From positions 108,463,892 through 108,527,891 of the forward strand of contig OZ020267.1 in assembly GCA_963971225.1 (NCBI GenBank): 64,000 bases of DNA, given 5' to 3'. The number at the start of each line of letters is the position of its first letter. Within the stretch, counting starts at the first letter, position 1. A program made the position numbers and the translations under genes. This document shows positions 44,459 to 59,400 of the stretch, piece after piece. The notes below the pieces were generated by a model, which did not search any database, was not told the DNA's origin, and saw nothing but the letters and a program-made list of their open reading frames with translations. This stretch comes from Melieria omissa (taxonomy: Eukaryota; Arthropoda; Insecta; Diptera; Ulidiidae).

Positions 44459-47400
44459 ATGGAAACTATGACTACAACACTGCTGCAACAACACGCCACA
44501 CAGACAGCACCGACAGCAGCAGCAACAACAACCGCCGCAGCAGCAGCGACCGCAGCCACAGTAGCAGCGGCAGCGATGGCCTGGTCGACGGAGAAGTTGC
44601 GTTTCTCGTGTGTGGATAACATTGGACTGCGGCAGCTGTGGAAGCTCATTGCGCTGGACAGCAGCAGCAGCAGCAATAGCAGCGGCAGCAATAGTCGCAG
44701 TCACAGTCACGGCAGCAGCAACACAAATGCGCAAACACATTCGCAGCCCACTGGCGGCAAAAGTAATCGCCATCATAGCAACAACAATAATAACAATAAT
44801 GTGGATAATTTGCAACAACAGCAACAGCAGCAGCAAAAACAAACCAGCAGCAGTAATAACAACAATAATAATATTAATGAGGTAAGTTGAAAAGTTGGCA
44901 TGAAAAAATGGCCAAGTACAATCGAATTTTAAGTGCGCGCGCACTTGCGCCAACTTCAAAGTTGAGAAATCGTAATGAAGCATGGAAAGCGTTAAGAGGT
45001 TTTAAGCTGTCAGAGTTGTTCAGGTCAACTGTTTTTTTAATTAAAATTTTGTAGAGAACAGAAACATACACGGTTTTGAAATTTTTTTTTAAAACATTTG
45101 TAAAAATTGCAAAACAGTAAAAATGCCCACACTTAAGGAAAAAACAACAAGTTAGCGTAACTTACAAACCGTATGAAAACATTTTCAGCCAACACATAAC
45201 AGACATTTTGTGCCACACTTGAGGCACCTTGAAACTCATTGCTTGCGGCACAACTTTCAGTAGCGAAATCATTAAAGATCGGCCAACATGTGGTCGAGCT
45301 TAAGTGATTCACACGCTTTGCCACTGTAGAAAACAAGAAAGACAGAAAGCGACTTTACGCCCACTTGAAAACCACAATGCAAACACAAATTTCGAGTTGT
45401 CCAGACGCAACACTCATAACTGAAGTCATCATCTGAACGAACAACACCAGTTCATGATGATCATGAGCACAATGATAATGATCATCATCATTACTATTAT
45501 AACGTACGAAGAAACAGCTTCGCTGGGTTCATTGTTGCTGCTTGTTGGGTTTTTTTTTGCTGCCAACAGTTGTAGTTTCTCACGTCGCTATCACAATTTG
45601 GCAAACATTTATCAAGACTCCACAATGTGTGTGAAAGAAAGTGTGATTAGCTGTCAAAATATTCATACATACCTGCGAACTGTCAATACGTCAATAAGTT
45701 GAAAACAATGTGCTTTCTTCAAAAATACTTTTTTTGATGGCTGAAAATTGTGACGTCAATGGCATTCGTTGGTTGTTGGACTCGGCAGCAACATGTATGT
45801 ATGCCAAGTGCGGTTCGTTGCTCGAGCTGATAGTTTATGGCCGGATGACCATAGTTTATGCGCGGATATCCGGTTTTGTAGCTTCTTTTCACTACTCTTA
45901 TGTGAATTACGCGCAGAAGAAGTGATGAGCACAAACCGGCAGGAAAAAAGAAAGTTTACTGCAGAAATATAAATGCTTTGAGGCAACGAGTTGAAGAGCG
46001 CTGGAAATGTTTGTACGTGGATTTATGGGTTTAATGCTTTTTAATTTTTTTTTACGTCAATGACATGAATCATGTAAAAGTGGTTTAAGTTGCTCAGATT
46101 CCGAAGAAGAAAGCTTGCGAGGCAATAAGTGTTTGAAGAAGTGCAAACTGCACTGTTAGATTTATTCCAACTTTCTAGAATAAAAAAGAAAGTGTGTAGT
46201 TGATTGGGTCTAAAGAAAATCAGTAACCAACATTGTTTTATGTCTTGGAACTACTTGAATTAGATTAGACTCTAAGCTCATTTGGAAATACGACATAAAG
46301 TAGAAAGTTTAAAGCTAATTTGATACCAGATCGCAAATGTTTTCCAAGTGAACTTTACATCTAAAAGCTTGGTCACCTATTCCAAGGGGTTCTTCAGTCA
46401 AAGTGATTGAAGAACTGTACTTTATAGATATATTTTCTTGATTCTGAGAAAATTTTTTTAAGCTGGTTGCTTTTTTAAGTTGGTTCCACAAATGGAAATA
46501 TGGTCTCTCTTCTTCTGTAGCAATGTATGAGCATGTATGCTCATTGAACTAAACTCATTTTAACTTGAAAAGCCTCAAGGAACACTTAAACTACTGCTGA
46601 CAGAAAGTCAAAGTGTTCCACATACATATAATGTGTACATATGTATATACAACTTAAATGCATCTAAAGTAGAAACAAATGTGCCACATCTGAGTGCAGT
46701 TGTTTCTGAAAATTGACTGTTAAAATTTAATTATTTTAAACTTGAGTAGGTATTTCTGATAAAATATATGAATATGCAAATGTGTGTATGTGTATGTACT
46801 ATATATTTGACTCTATATTTAAATTTTATGAGCAACTGTTTCCTAACAAGTTTTTCCATTTCTGATTTTTAATTAAAAAATACAATCCCGGTTTATTGAA
46901 TTTTTTTATTTATGAAAATTTTTATATTTTTTTGAAACAATCAAAATTTATTTCGAAAATAAAATTATCCAAGCCCCTAAAAATTCCACTCATACACAAA
47001 ATTATCTTGAAAGCGCTTTTTTGGCATAAATTTCCAACGCATTTATGACATCACAATCAAACTGTCAAACAACCCACATTTCTGACAACTATTGAACAAT
47101 ATGCAACTGTCAACACTGTGAATGGCCAGAGGCAAATATTAAGACTATTGACACAAGTGTTTTCGGCAAACAAAAGCTGAATTGTTTCTCAAAACAATTA
47201 CACTTTCCACACTGGGAAATTCCGCAGAAATGATGAACATTTCACTTGTCTCTTTTAGACGTGTTCTTTTGTTTTTCAATTTGTTTGTGCATATTTTAGC
47301 AACACTGTAATTAAGACTGTCAACGCGTTACGCATGCATGACTAATGCCAATGCAATTCGAACAATTAATACAAAATACTTAAACACATGCATTATTATA

Positions 47401-50400
47401 TTTCACATACTGAATTTTTCACTATGAATTTTTCCGATTTCCAACTACTCGAAGCGTATCGTATGCCGTGAAAATTTCCAATTCACTGATAACAAAATAT
47501 TCATCATATTTATCAGTGTAACTAATATAAAATGTAAATAATTAAATGGTGTAAATAACAAAACAATAAATAAAGAAATATGCAAAAACTATATAATGAT
47601 AACAAATAAATGAAACTGTAAACCTTAATGCATCATAGATGCTTCAATATTCAGTAATTTGCATTGACAGTTTGAAACTACAAACTTCAACGTTAGGACG
47701 CGCCAGAAATGAACCGAGCTGCCCTTGTGTTCCCATTTCACAGAGGCACTGCTCGAATTGTGGTCACTGGGTTATGCTTATCAGTGTTGGCAGTCGACCC
47801 ATGACAGTCAAATATATAATTTTCAAATATTCTATTTAAAATTTGTTTGCACCTTTGCCGCAAGATATCGTTAGTCAGACCATCAACGGCTTATCTACAT
47901 AAGTGTTGCTGTTTTTGGTGTTTTAATGTGAATATGAAGAAAGCCAAATAGAAGAGTAAATGAAATCGTACTCACCAAAGAAGAAACATTTCAAAGTTTA
48001 GCTAATTTATTGACCATAGCTGATAGCAACAGTGTGTTGGATGTTTAATAAATTAAACTCAAAAAAATTAAACCAAAAAAAAATCTTTTTTTTTCGTTTA
48101 AATTTTGTGTTTTTTACTGCCTATAGGCATTTCTTTGCTTTAATTTTTTATAAATTAGTTAACACATTTGATAAGGAGCGCTTTGTTGTTGCTGGTATCA
48201 TCTGTTGGTGTCATGATTTTGATAAGTCAGCAAGCATCACACCGGCTACATAGCAACTGGTCAAATATTTGTATAAAAATATTTGCATAAAGCAGTTGGC
48301 ATAAAATTGCAGTTTTAGTTTGTTGGAACTTTTGTGCAAAGAAAGGTTGAGGTTGTTTGTTTTGTAATAAAGATTCATAGTTTTTTCTTTAATATGGCAT
48401 TTGCTCTAACACAACTGGTTTGTAAAAGAATAATATTAATAAACATTAATGTTCTTTCTTTAATATGGCATTTGCTCTACCACAACTAGACTGTAATTGT
48501 TTTTATATCTCTTGAACTATAAATAAAAATTGTTTACAATTAAATTTAAGTTTTTTTTATCGTTTGTTCAAAGAAAGTCATTGACGTTGTTTGTTTCATA
48601 ATAAACATTAATATTTCATTCGTTATTATGACATTTGCTCTATATCAACTCGACGGTAATTGTTTTTGTGACTTTGAACTATAATTAAAAATTAAAAAAA
48701 TTTAATTTAAGTTTTTTTTAACTTTTGCGCCAAGAAACTCATTGAGGTTGTTTGTTTCTTAATAGATATAATTATTTCATTCATTATTATGACATTTGCT
48801 CCACTACAACTTGACTTTAATTGCTTTTATATCTCTTGAACTGTAATTAAAAATAAAAAAAAATATTTAATTAATTTTTTTTACTATTTCACAATGAAAT
48901 TCGTTGTTTTATAATTGAATCATTCAAAGTCATTAATATTTCAGTCATTATTATGACATTTTCTCTATAACAACGTGACTTGTATCTCTTAAACTATAAT
49001 TAAAAAACAAAAAACCTCGATATATGAGGCAAAGTTAAAAACCACAAATCAGTAGCACGACAGATACACTGTCGATAGGCATTTGTCACATTTGTCATTT
49101 ATTGCCAATTAAAAAACGTTTATCTTACATTTTCACACACAAACACACACAGCCATACGGCATCTCTGCGTATCACACGTCAGTTGTTGCCTTTCAGCCA
49201 TTACCCGCATTCGACTATTAAATGACAATGTCTATTTTTAGCCGCCATTGTCACATAATCCCTATACGCGCTATTCGGAGCGAGAGAAATTGAAAATACA
49301 ACTCAACAAACTATGACAAATCAATTGAAAAATAGCAATGCCACAATTTAATTCATTGTCAACCGCGTCTGCAGTCAAAATCACTATAAATGCCAATTGA
49401 CAATTATGTAATTTCGCTGACACGCGTCAACAATATGGGACAATGTGAATAATCAATAATGAAACAGCGCCAATTAAATGATAATTACGGATGTTGTCAC
49501 ATGGCCAGCGTGACGCAGTCTGAACATTAATATGGCATGAACATTAAAATAGAACATGACTCAAATTAAAAAAAAAAAAATTTGTCTTCAAAATATGTCA
49601 ACAAATTAATGGCTCAAAAAATTTAATACAATCAAACTCAATCAACAAAATTTGCCAATTAATTTCTCAGCTAATTGTCAGCGCTTTGCATGTTTTTGCT
49701 GCACAATAAGTGTGCACAATTCATAAAGACAGTTTAAATGGTCATAAACTAATGTCAAAAAACCAATTACAACATGTTGTTGCCATTAAGGCAATGCCCA
49801 CACTGACGCTTTGTGTTGTTGCTCCGTATTGCCGGCGTACGTCTGCACTCGTTTTTGGCGTTTCGATTTCACTGTCGCTGCAAGTTTATTGACATTTTAA
49901 CAGCTTTTCGCGCATTGACTGCATTTTGACATTTGCTGTATTGATTAATTTTTATGTATTTCAATTTATTTGTATTGTGTTTCATGTTGCATACGTAATG
50001 ATTTCCGGCATAATTTTTGGCTTTAATGCGTTTGCAAAATTTCATATGAAGTTGGGGTTTTTTGGCGATTTTGCAAGCTTTTTGAAAACTTGCGGCCAAA
50101 GTATGAAGGAAAACAAAATTTTGTATTTTTTTTTTAATTTTTGTATATGAAATGTTGATATAAATTTGCTTTACTTGGCTTTTTTTATTTTTAAACTTGA
50201 ATTCCGTTTTCACTTGGCTCTGTTTCCACTTCAAGTACTTCAAGCCAAAAAAAAGGTTCAATTCAAAAACAAATTTGATCAAGGCTGTCGATAACTCTGC
50301 ACGCTTGTGTACCTGACACAATTAACCGTTTACATGGCATGTCTGTGCGAGCATTTTCGAGGTTAGGTTATATAAACAGTGTATGTAGTCAGTAACGGTA

Positions 50401-53400
50401 ATTAATTATGCAATTGCCAAACTCATTGCACTGCATTATCGACGCTGCAAGCACATGAGACATGTACCAATATTGTGTAATATGGTCTATGTTCAATGAC
50501 AAGTGGGAGGTGATGGCAAATAAAAAACGGGCACAATGAACATAGCCAGAGGCAACCAGATATTTACTACTTTTTGTTAACATAAAGTTATATAAAGAGT
50601 TGGACAATTTCAAGTGGATCAAAACTAATCGAGGTACTAACTGAACCTGACAGATTTCCTAACACTGAAACTTGAGAGTGCTCGAGTTTAATTGTATTCC
50701 AAATTGTTACTGAAATTGATCAAAAAATTCCCAAAATGTGGTCTCCAACCTACGCAAGACAACAAAGTGCATTGAACCAAACATAACGTTCACACCACAA
50801 CTTTAACCCCCATTGAGTTCAACGTCAGAAGCGACCTCTTTGATGCTAAAATCTATTTACGTTTTACGCATTATTTGCAAAAAATGTCTAGCAAAAAGTA
50901 TAATAAAAATAATCAAAACGATTTATACATATTAATGTATTTTAATGTATTTTTTGTTGTGCCGTTTAACCGGTTAGCAAAAATCTTCAAAGTAATGCCG
51001 ACTGCGTTGCCAAATGCGTTGAGTTGACTTGTTGAGTTGTATTGTATTACGACAAAAAAGAGACAAAAAATATATACATAAATAATTTAACATGAAGAAA
51101 CATTAAACGAAGAAGACATAAACCTCAATTCGCTGACGTCAATGCAAAAATAAAATAAAAAACACAATGAAATTGAAAAATACTACTTACATAGCGGTTT
51201 ACTAGTCGCATATTGTATGAATACTTGTGTGTGGTAACTTGTGTTGTTCATTGTAATTAAAATTAAACAAAAAAAATTAAAATAAAAAAATTAAAACAAA
51301 ATTACTTTACTGAAATTAGTTCAAGAATACAGAGTCTAAAAATTCCAAAAAAGTCCCAGCATTACGAATATTTGGCGGCACAGTTAATTACACACATTGT
51401 TAATGGCTTTGAGTGTCAGGGTTAAAGCTATGCAAACAATTACATACATTTTTACTACATATGTGCGTATCTTAACAAGCAGAAACTAAAAAAAAACTCA
51501 CACTTTAAAATGAAACCGGATTTGAGTACTTTTTGCAGCAGTGCGCTTCATTTTGCCATTCGTTCTCGCTTCTCATTATTTATGCCAGCTTCAAGGCCAT
51601 AAACTGTCACCACTATGTCTGGATGGCACGGCTGGCATTTGTAGAATCTGCTGCCAGTAAAAATCGTATAAGAGTTTTTTCAGCTTTCAACTGCTGCTGC
51701 TGCTTCTTGTGCCATGGCGTATGACTCGATATATTGTTGCGTAAATTTGCAAAATGGCCTGCTGCTAGCGGCTATAATCGGCAGGCGAGTTTGCAAATTT
51801 CGACGACATTATGTCTAAACTACAACTTGGCAACTATTATTAAACTATGATGTGAACAGTGCTATGAGGTGTGCAGTGAGAGAGTGTGTGAAAGTGTACG
51901 TGTTTAGTTTAGTGAATTCTAATTAGAATAAGGCGTCGATGGCAGTCTTTGAAATCAGTTGTTTTTGTTTTGTTCAATTTATATTCAAATATATCTAAAT
52001 GCACCCTGACTGTAAGAATGGCTAATCATTTTCACATACATTGACAATGGCACTATCGCTGCCATTGTAGTTTGGGCTTTAAGCTGCGCATTAAACATCA
52101 CTGTCCATCGTTATGAAACGATTTACGAGCTAATGGCGCTCACGTGTATGCAAAACCTAACGAAATTCTTTTCCCCATCTAATTCGCATTATTATTATTT
52201 ATCTTTTTTTCTTACAATGATTGTTGTAGGCTGGTGTTAATGTTGTTTATCATATTGTCAAAACAAACGTAAACAAATTTTGAACAAAAATTATGCAAAA
52301 GCTTAGACGTCACGTGCATAAATTTCGCTCTCCTTTCAGCTATTGAAATATAATATTTCGGCATACATAAATACAACTGTTTTCATTTTTATTAATAGCT
52401 TCATTCAAAGACTTTGAACTGCACAACGTACCGGCTGTTGATATGTTAATTCGGGTTTCTACCACACATGGTACACGTTAACCAATTTGCTATTGTGTGC
52501 CATTTGTGCTGCTTGTCATTAAATAATATTGTACGTACAACTCAATATTGATTGACATACAAATTGCACATTTAGTCACAATCACAATCGTTGTATGATT
52601 GTGTTTAGAGTGGAAATAGCAACTTTTACATTTGAATCACACTCGTTGGCTGTGGCGAAGGTTGAAACGTGGCATAAATGCAATAATGCTTTGCTGAAAT
52701 CGTGCCTGTATATATAAATAAAACAATACGAGGTAGTTGATTTTTGCTGTCAATGAAATGACAAATAGAAAAACGCATACAAACGCACACATATTTGATT
52801 TTAAAATGCACAACGCGCCGGTCAGCTGTGCAGTTCAAGAGACAAACAGCCTGCAACGATGCTATAAATTCATCTTCCGCAAAACTACGAAAGACTGACA
52901 GTGCGTAGGATAATTGGTGGGCTCGGTTAATGTTTTGCCATGGTTGTGGAATATGCAAATGTCACTTCCGTTCCATGTCAAATCGTTTCAATACTGAATA
53001 GAGTTCAGTAAGTACACGTGTACGCGCGCTGTGGCTACAAAAACGTATAATCACTGTCAAATTGCCAACATGTCAATTGCATGCTACAATTTTCTATAAT
53101 TTTCATTTAATTTCATAGCAACTGCAAAACAGCAAAAGCAACAATTGCCGCAAATTACAGTGAAATGCTAAGGCAACACAATTGATTGTTTGTCAATTGA
53201 TTTTTACGCTGACTTTGTTGCACCATTTGACAACTGTCAGCTGTCAGTGTCAAAATGCATATATGATTTTTGAGGTTAGAAAGAGAATCTAATAAAAATT
53301 AAAACTTTTTGTCATATTGCAGAAACGATTTCAATGATAAAATAAGCATTGGTATTTGTTTTAAAACATTAACCCTTTCAGTCACAATGTCCAATATATT

Positions 53401-56400
53401 GGACTACAGCTACAAAGCATACAGCGGGCTGTTATTTTCATGTCGGGTTAAAGCAAGTATTTACTATTCTACTTCACCGCAGCCAGTGCCAGTAAATAAC
53501 CAAACCAATTTGACAGCATTGTCAACAACCGCAAACGTCATTCACACTTTATAAACAATTTCTTCAATTCACATAGCAATTTCCATAAAAAAGTCCAACT
53601 TTCCGGATTTAACCAGACTAAATAAATTTATGAAGTGAAATTTATTAATTATTTTATGCTGTTTCAATATTTCTATTTGCATTGTTGAGGTGTTTGTTGT
53701 TGTTATTCTTGTTGTAGTGTGAAAAAGATCCGCCTGTACACAAACGTGTTATGTAAATTAACACATCTAAGCACAGATTTGTATAACTTTTGCACGATTT
53801 TCATAAAAGTATCACGTAATATAACTTGACAGCATTTGATTTTAATTAAAAAAAATAGTCTTTCAAGTTGTGATTGTCTTAAAAAATGCACAACATGGAA
53901 CTATGCATTGTAATCTGTAAATTGCTCTACGTTGTAAATACTCAAATACGGCTTTAGTCCCAATATCGATTATGCTTTGGCAACAGTTTAGTAAAAACAT
54001 TTAACCCTAATTCCCAGAATTTTAAACCCAGAAGTGAGACTGAGACTATATGAGCCAAATAATTGAAAACATTTGCTTAAAAAGTACAAAAACTGTCTAA
54101 AATGTAACATTTATAAATGCAATATGATTCTAACATTCCTTTAGAGGATAACATAAAATAATGGAATCGAAAATCTTTTGGATTTATCACCATTTGAAAT
54201 CCATTTGTACAACTTGAACTTCATGGCTCCAGCAAATCACTGCTTTGCAACCTCTCATTTTATAAACAAAGCGATTGCCAACACCCTCTAACACATTTAA
54301 GCCAATATGTGCCCTAAGTCTTAATTTTTAGACAAATAAATATAGTACTTAAGAACCGTTATTTGCTCACGTTTGTCACGTTTCTGTGCCACTACGCATA
54401 CAACTGAATTCCTCAACAATTCTCAATTAGCGCTCGTTTTCTATACTTTTGTGACAACCACCAGAAACAGGTGACTAATATTTCATGCTAATCAATGTGA
54501 CAACCACAAAAACAGCTGATTAATGTTTTTATGCTAATCAAAGTACAAGCACTTTTTGTTGTTGTTGTGGTTGTTTTCTATTTAAATATTGTCCAGCGAC
54601 TTGACTGTAATTGAGGTTAGCATACTTAGCATTCAAATATAATTCAACAGTTTTTGAAAACTCTGTTGTAATATGCCTTGAATTAATTAGAATTTCAAAC
54701 AGCAACTCTTGGGTTGTTAATCTTTAAAAATATAAATTTAAAAAATTTAAATAATGAACACAAATGTGAATTCATTGACTCTATAGTTGAATAAACGATC
54801 GTTGTTAGATTTTACGGTCAAGTTAAGTACTATAAATAATTGTTAAATCTAATAAACGGAAATTTACATAAACGTACGTGCTAGAATGCTTGTGTTATTG
54901 CTATTTTTATAAGTTCAAGTATTTTATATAAATTAAAATTTTGAAAAAACACAAATTAAGTTTTACATTGCGCTCAATACGACAGTGTAGAAGTTTTACT
55001 AGTTTGAATATAAAAACGATATTTATAGAACTGTTGGTGACTGGATTTTGAGGAAATCCCCCCAAAAAAATATTACTAACAACTGTTGTAAAGTAATAAA
55101 TGACAACAAATAGACTAAGCAACTGTCTTTAAAGTCTTGAAAGTTTAATAATTCTAGTTTTAAGAATATTTAAATTAGTAGTTAGTGACTGGATTTTGAG
55201 GAAATCCCTGGAAAAACTGGTTACTAACAACTGTTGTAAAGTAATAAATGAATAGAGAGTTGCTTAAGTTTTGAATTTGTAATAATTCTAGTTTTAAGAA
55301 TATCTTAATTGAGGAATTGCGAGCACAAATTTCTTAACGACTTACTTACTCTTACTTTACTTACTTTACTTTTTAGCTCATAACTGAGTATATACAACTT
55401 TTGTGCCACAATTTTATTGCTTTTTTGCTGAGTACTGTTGGGTTATTCGAACACGAACGCAATTAACCACATTTTCCTTCACCTGTTGCCATTCGAACGT
55501 TGCCACACTAGCAAAAAAAATGGCTTGGTGACTAAATTGACAACGGTTAAAAATGCAAACTGTTGCTTAACAGCAGCTAAAACTAGAGTCAAACTTTTAA
55601 CTAAGTCAACTGGTTGCCTACCTCTGAGAGCACAAATTAAGGTCGCCATTGACGTCATTGTGTCTGGTCCATTAGAAAGGCTGCGCAAGCTTAAACTGAA
55701 ACATCTGAACATTTAAAACTGAAACCAATATTAACGCAGCTATTCAACGCATTCAAGTTGGTTGCTGCTTTTGCAGCCACTCAAAGTTTAAAATATAAAT
55801 TAGATATAGATTTAGACAATTGACTGGATGATTATTTTGCTAATGGTGTGATTCAACACATTTGCATAGCGAATGTCATAATTTCATTAACTTAATGTCC
55901 TAATTTATATTAGTACATTTGATTATTAAATGTGTATGTAAATTCATTGAATTTTGCAACATTTTTGGCAAACGAGTGTAAAATCAACACACTGTGAAAA
56001 GTGAAGCTTTTAATTATTAAGTTATTAACAATTTAGAATATAAAAATGGTTATATACTAATAATAGTAAGTTGTATAGTATAAACAGCTCAAAATTATAC
56101 TAACTGCCCAAAAATTTATGGTAATTTTCTCATATAATAGGAAAACATCTTACATTTTTAGTCATTGTGAGTTGAAAAAGTTTTATAGTTAACAAAAAAT
56201 TATGTGTAAAAAGTGCGTGAACATTGAATTAATTAAATCAATTTCACGTTTAGTTTGAAATTGTAGTTTAAACACTAAAAAATTCAAAAATATTATGAAT
56301 TCATGAAATATTTTTCACTTGTCGGCAATCAAAATGTCAACAGCGCCCATTGCAATTTAAACATTGACTTGGCAAATGTCTTACTTTTTGTAATAAAATT

Positions 56401-59400
56401 TAAAAAATCGTAAAACTGCGAGATAAACATAAATAAATTATGCTGATAAGGTTTTTTGTCTGAGCCCAAGATTATTAAAGATTTAAGATAGCAACAGTTT
56501 ATGAGACTTTATTCACGTACGCCGCAGATAAAACCGTTGAAAATTGCAACATTTGTGTGGCAAAAAGTTATTTTCATATGGAACATATTGCAGCAAGATT
56601 TGCCAAAACAAACACTGAAGATAAGTGAGAATCTCAAATGAGATTTCCAGCGAGTAGAAATAAAAGTGGAACGAAGCACTTCTCTGCAATGAAGACGCAC
56701 ACAAAAAGCACTGCCGAAAGTTTATGATGCAATCTAAAAAAGTTTTACATAGGAGAAGAGATTTTAGTTGAAGATTTTGCTCTATTTTTTCATTAGAATA
56801 AGACAGGCTTAAAGCATATATGTATATATATGCTCTTATATTTAGAATAAGGTCACAAGTGAATTGTTGGTGATTGCAATGCATGTTTGGACTGATGGAC
56901 TTTTGAATGCAATAAACTTTTTAAAACTTTCAAATTTTTCCATTAATCTTTGTATTGAAATGGTCGCAATCAGTGTCACCTTGTCAGCGAAATTAAAACT
57001 AAAAATATAAATATAAAAAAAACTAACAGAAATCATGACAATTTGTGAAATAGTGGTGTGACATGAGTTTTTTAATATTTCCTGCTTATTTTCTTGAGTT
57101 TCTATGAAAATATTCCTTTTCATTTACACACAGTTTTTTCGAAATAGTGTTGAAGTTGTACAAAAATTATTTTGTAGTCATCAAAACACTTTTTCTTTAA
57201 CAAAAATCAAAACAATTTAATCAAAAGTTACCTCATAGCTGTCGCTTACATTTTTCACTCTATGAGGAAATCTCACTCTATGAAAGCATTGCGCATCTTA
57301 CGATTGAGTACAGCAACTTTCTACTGCACAATTAACAATGCCACAATAATAACAATTGTAAAAACAATAACAAATTGAAAAAAACAAACGTCTCACACCT
57401 TATTCGCAGCCAATATTTGCGCATCTTAAGCCGCATGTGTGCTAATTACATGGATTAAAAAGGTCTCGACGCTTATCAGCAACTGTGATTACAGTTTGAT
57501 TACATTTTGATTACATGTTTTTTGTTGTTTTTGCTACTGTTATTGTGTACTTTATACAAGCCAAAGGATAGCAAACAGCAGTATACAAGCAATTCAAACT
57601 GATTATAACCTCACTTCAGGCCTCGGGAATGGTCCATAAAATGCACAGTGGCGATAGTCACAACACAGTCAAACAGTCAAATCACATCTCTAATCATTAA
57701 ATCAAGCAATAAGACGTCAAAATTTGTTGTCACTAAAGTAAATTTATTAATATTATACAAAATTTGAATAGAAAGAAAGAAAATCTACTTTTGGCACGTT
57801 TACTGTCAATTACAAGTTTTTGGAACTAAAAATAGTTGGCTTGCTGCTCATTAAAAAGTTTTATTAATGTTTTTGTTTAGAATAAAATTAATGTTGCCAT
57901 TTTATTTGGTGTTGAAGCAATACAACTTGTGGCCACATTTGCATTTTCAATCATTCACAAAAACGAATAAATAAAACCAGCATTGAACTGTGGCGACCAC
58001 CCACTGGGCCAAACAATTTGTCATAAATTAATATTCATTAAAATCTTGCTTTGGATGACACTTGTTTTGCTTGGTTTGTTGTTGTTATATATAGTTGTTG
58101 TTGTTATTATATATATGTAGCTAGCTGCCAGGCGAATGCGCGCTATGGCAAAGTGTCTACTATATTTGATGTGAAATTCATTTAATTAGCGCTTAAGAAA
58201 AGCATTAATTCAACTTGAGGAATTTTAATGTGTTGCCCATTGTTTTTGTTGTTATTGTTTCTATTGTTGTTGTTGCATCAGTGCGAAATCCATTGACGTT
58301 GGCACGGCATAGAAATCGCTTTTGTGCGTCGACACACGTCACAGTGTCTGTTCGTGGCTGTGCGGTTTATCATGAATCATCGACAGAGTTTCGCTGAACT
58401 TTCGATGAGCTGGTCAACGTGTAAATTTGCTTGTCACTTGGTGAGCGCAGCTTAGAGAGTTGACCCAGCCAACGGAAATTGCCGACGCGCTTAATCGATG
58501 GTTTTAGTAGCGCAGCGTTCGAACAGCTCAACTCGAGTGTGCTTTGTTGACGATCTTGTTTGGCAGCTTTGTGATAACATCAAAATCATTAGTAATACTT
58601 TTGAGCTCATAAATTTCAAATTAGGCCACAACAAAAACAATCAAACGACAACATTTTATATAAAAACTTTGCTACTGATTTCTAAGAGCAGAAGAGTCAC
58701 TCGGGCACATTGGCACGTAACCCGACATCAATAGTCAATGCGCAATAAAATGTTGATGGCCTATAAATATTCGATAATGACTAAAAATGTCCTGACGCGT
58801 CTTGTTGACACACAGTTTGACGTATGCGCAATGTCTGGCATGCGCGCAGACATGTTGATCACATGTGACGTGTCAGGTTTTTACGCTGTTGTCAGTTGTC
58901 GTCTGGCGTAATTGGAACTGGAATAAAACACAGTTTTAAATATTTACCAATGTTTTTTGGTGATTATCAAACAAATTTGTGATGCCAAATAGTCAAGAAG
59001 GAGATACACTAAGAAGTTGAAAAAATACTAAATGATTTCAAGTATTTGTGCAATACTTGTTTTCTTCTTTCCATCTTCATTTTTATCAAATTTCCTGCTT
59101 GACTTTTCATAGCTCACAGCAGCACTTATGGCGTGTGCCTTGCAAGTAATTGCTGTCTCTGCTTATCGCGTTTTTCTGAAATGTCTGATAAGCTTTGAGC
59201 GACTGGAAGCTGGATGCCTCAAAAGGCAAAATATTTGTAGTAGCAGCAAAAATTCATTTTTAGCATTTTACTGATGGTTATAAAAATTCTGAAAGGCCAG
59301 TAACGTGGCGTTAGTACAAGCAGTTAGATCGACATTTTACTCAGCGCTAAAAAGTTATTAAAAACTGAATTTCTTCAACACAAAATAGAAATTGTGGGCA

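Noticed and set aside
44444..44983. 179-codon minus-strand frame rich in Ala, Val and Cys
   Set aside because: It is the mirror of the CAG/AAC-rich first exon of the kinase and has no domain.
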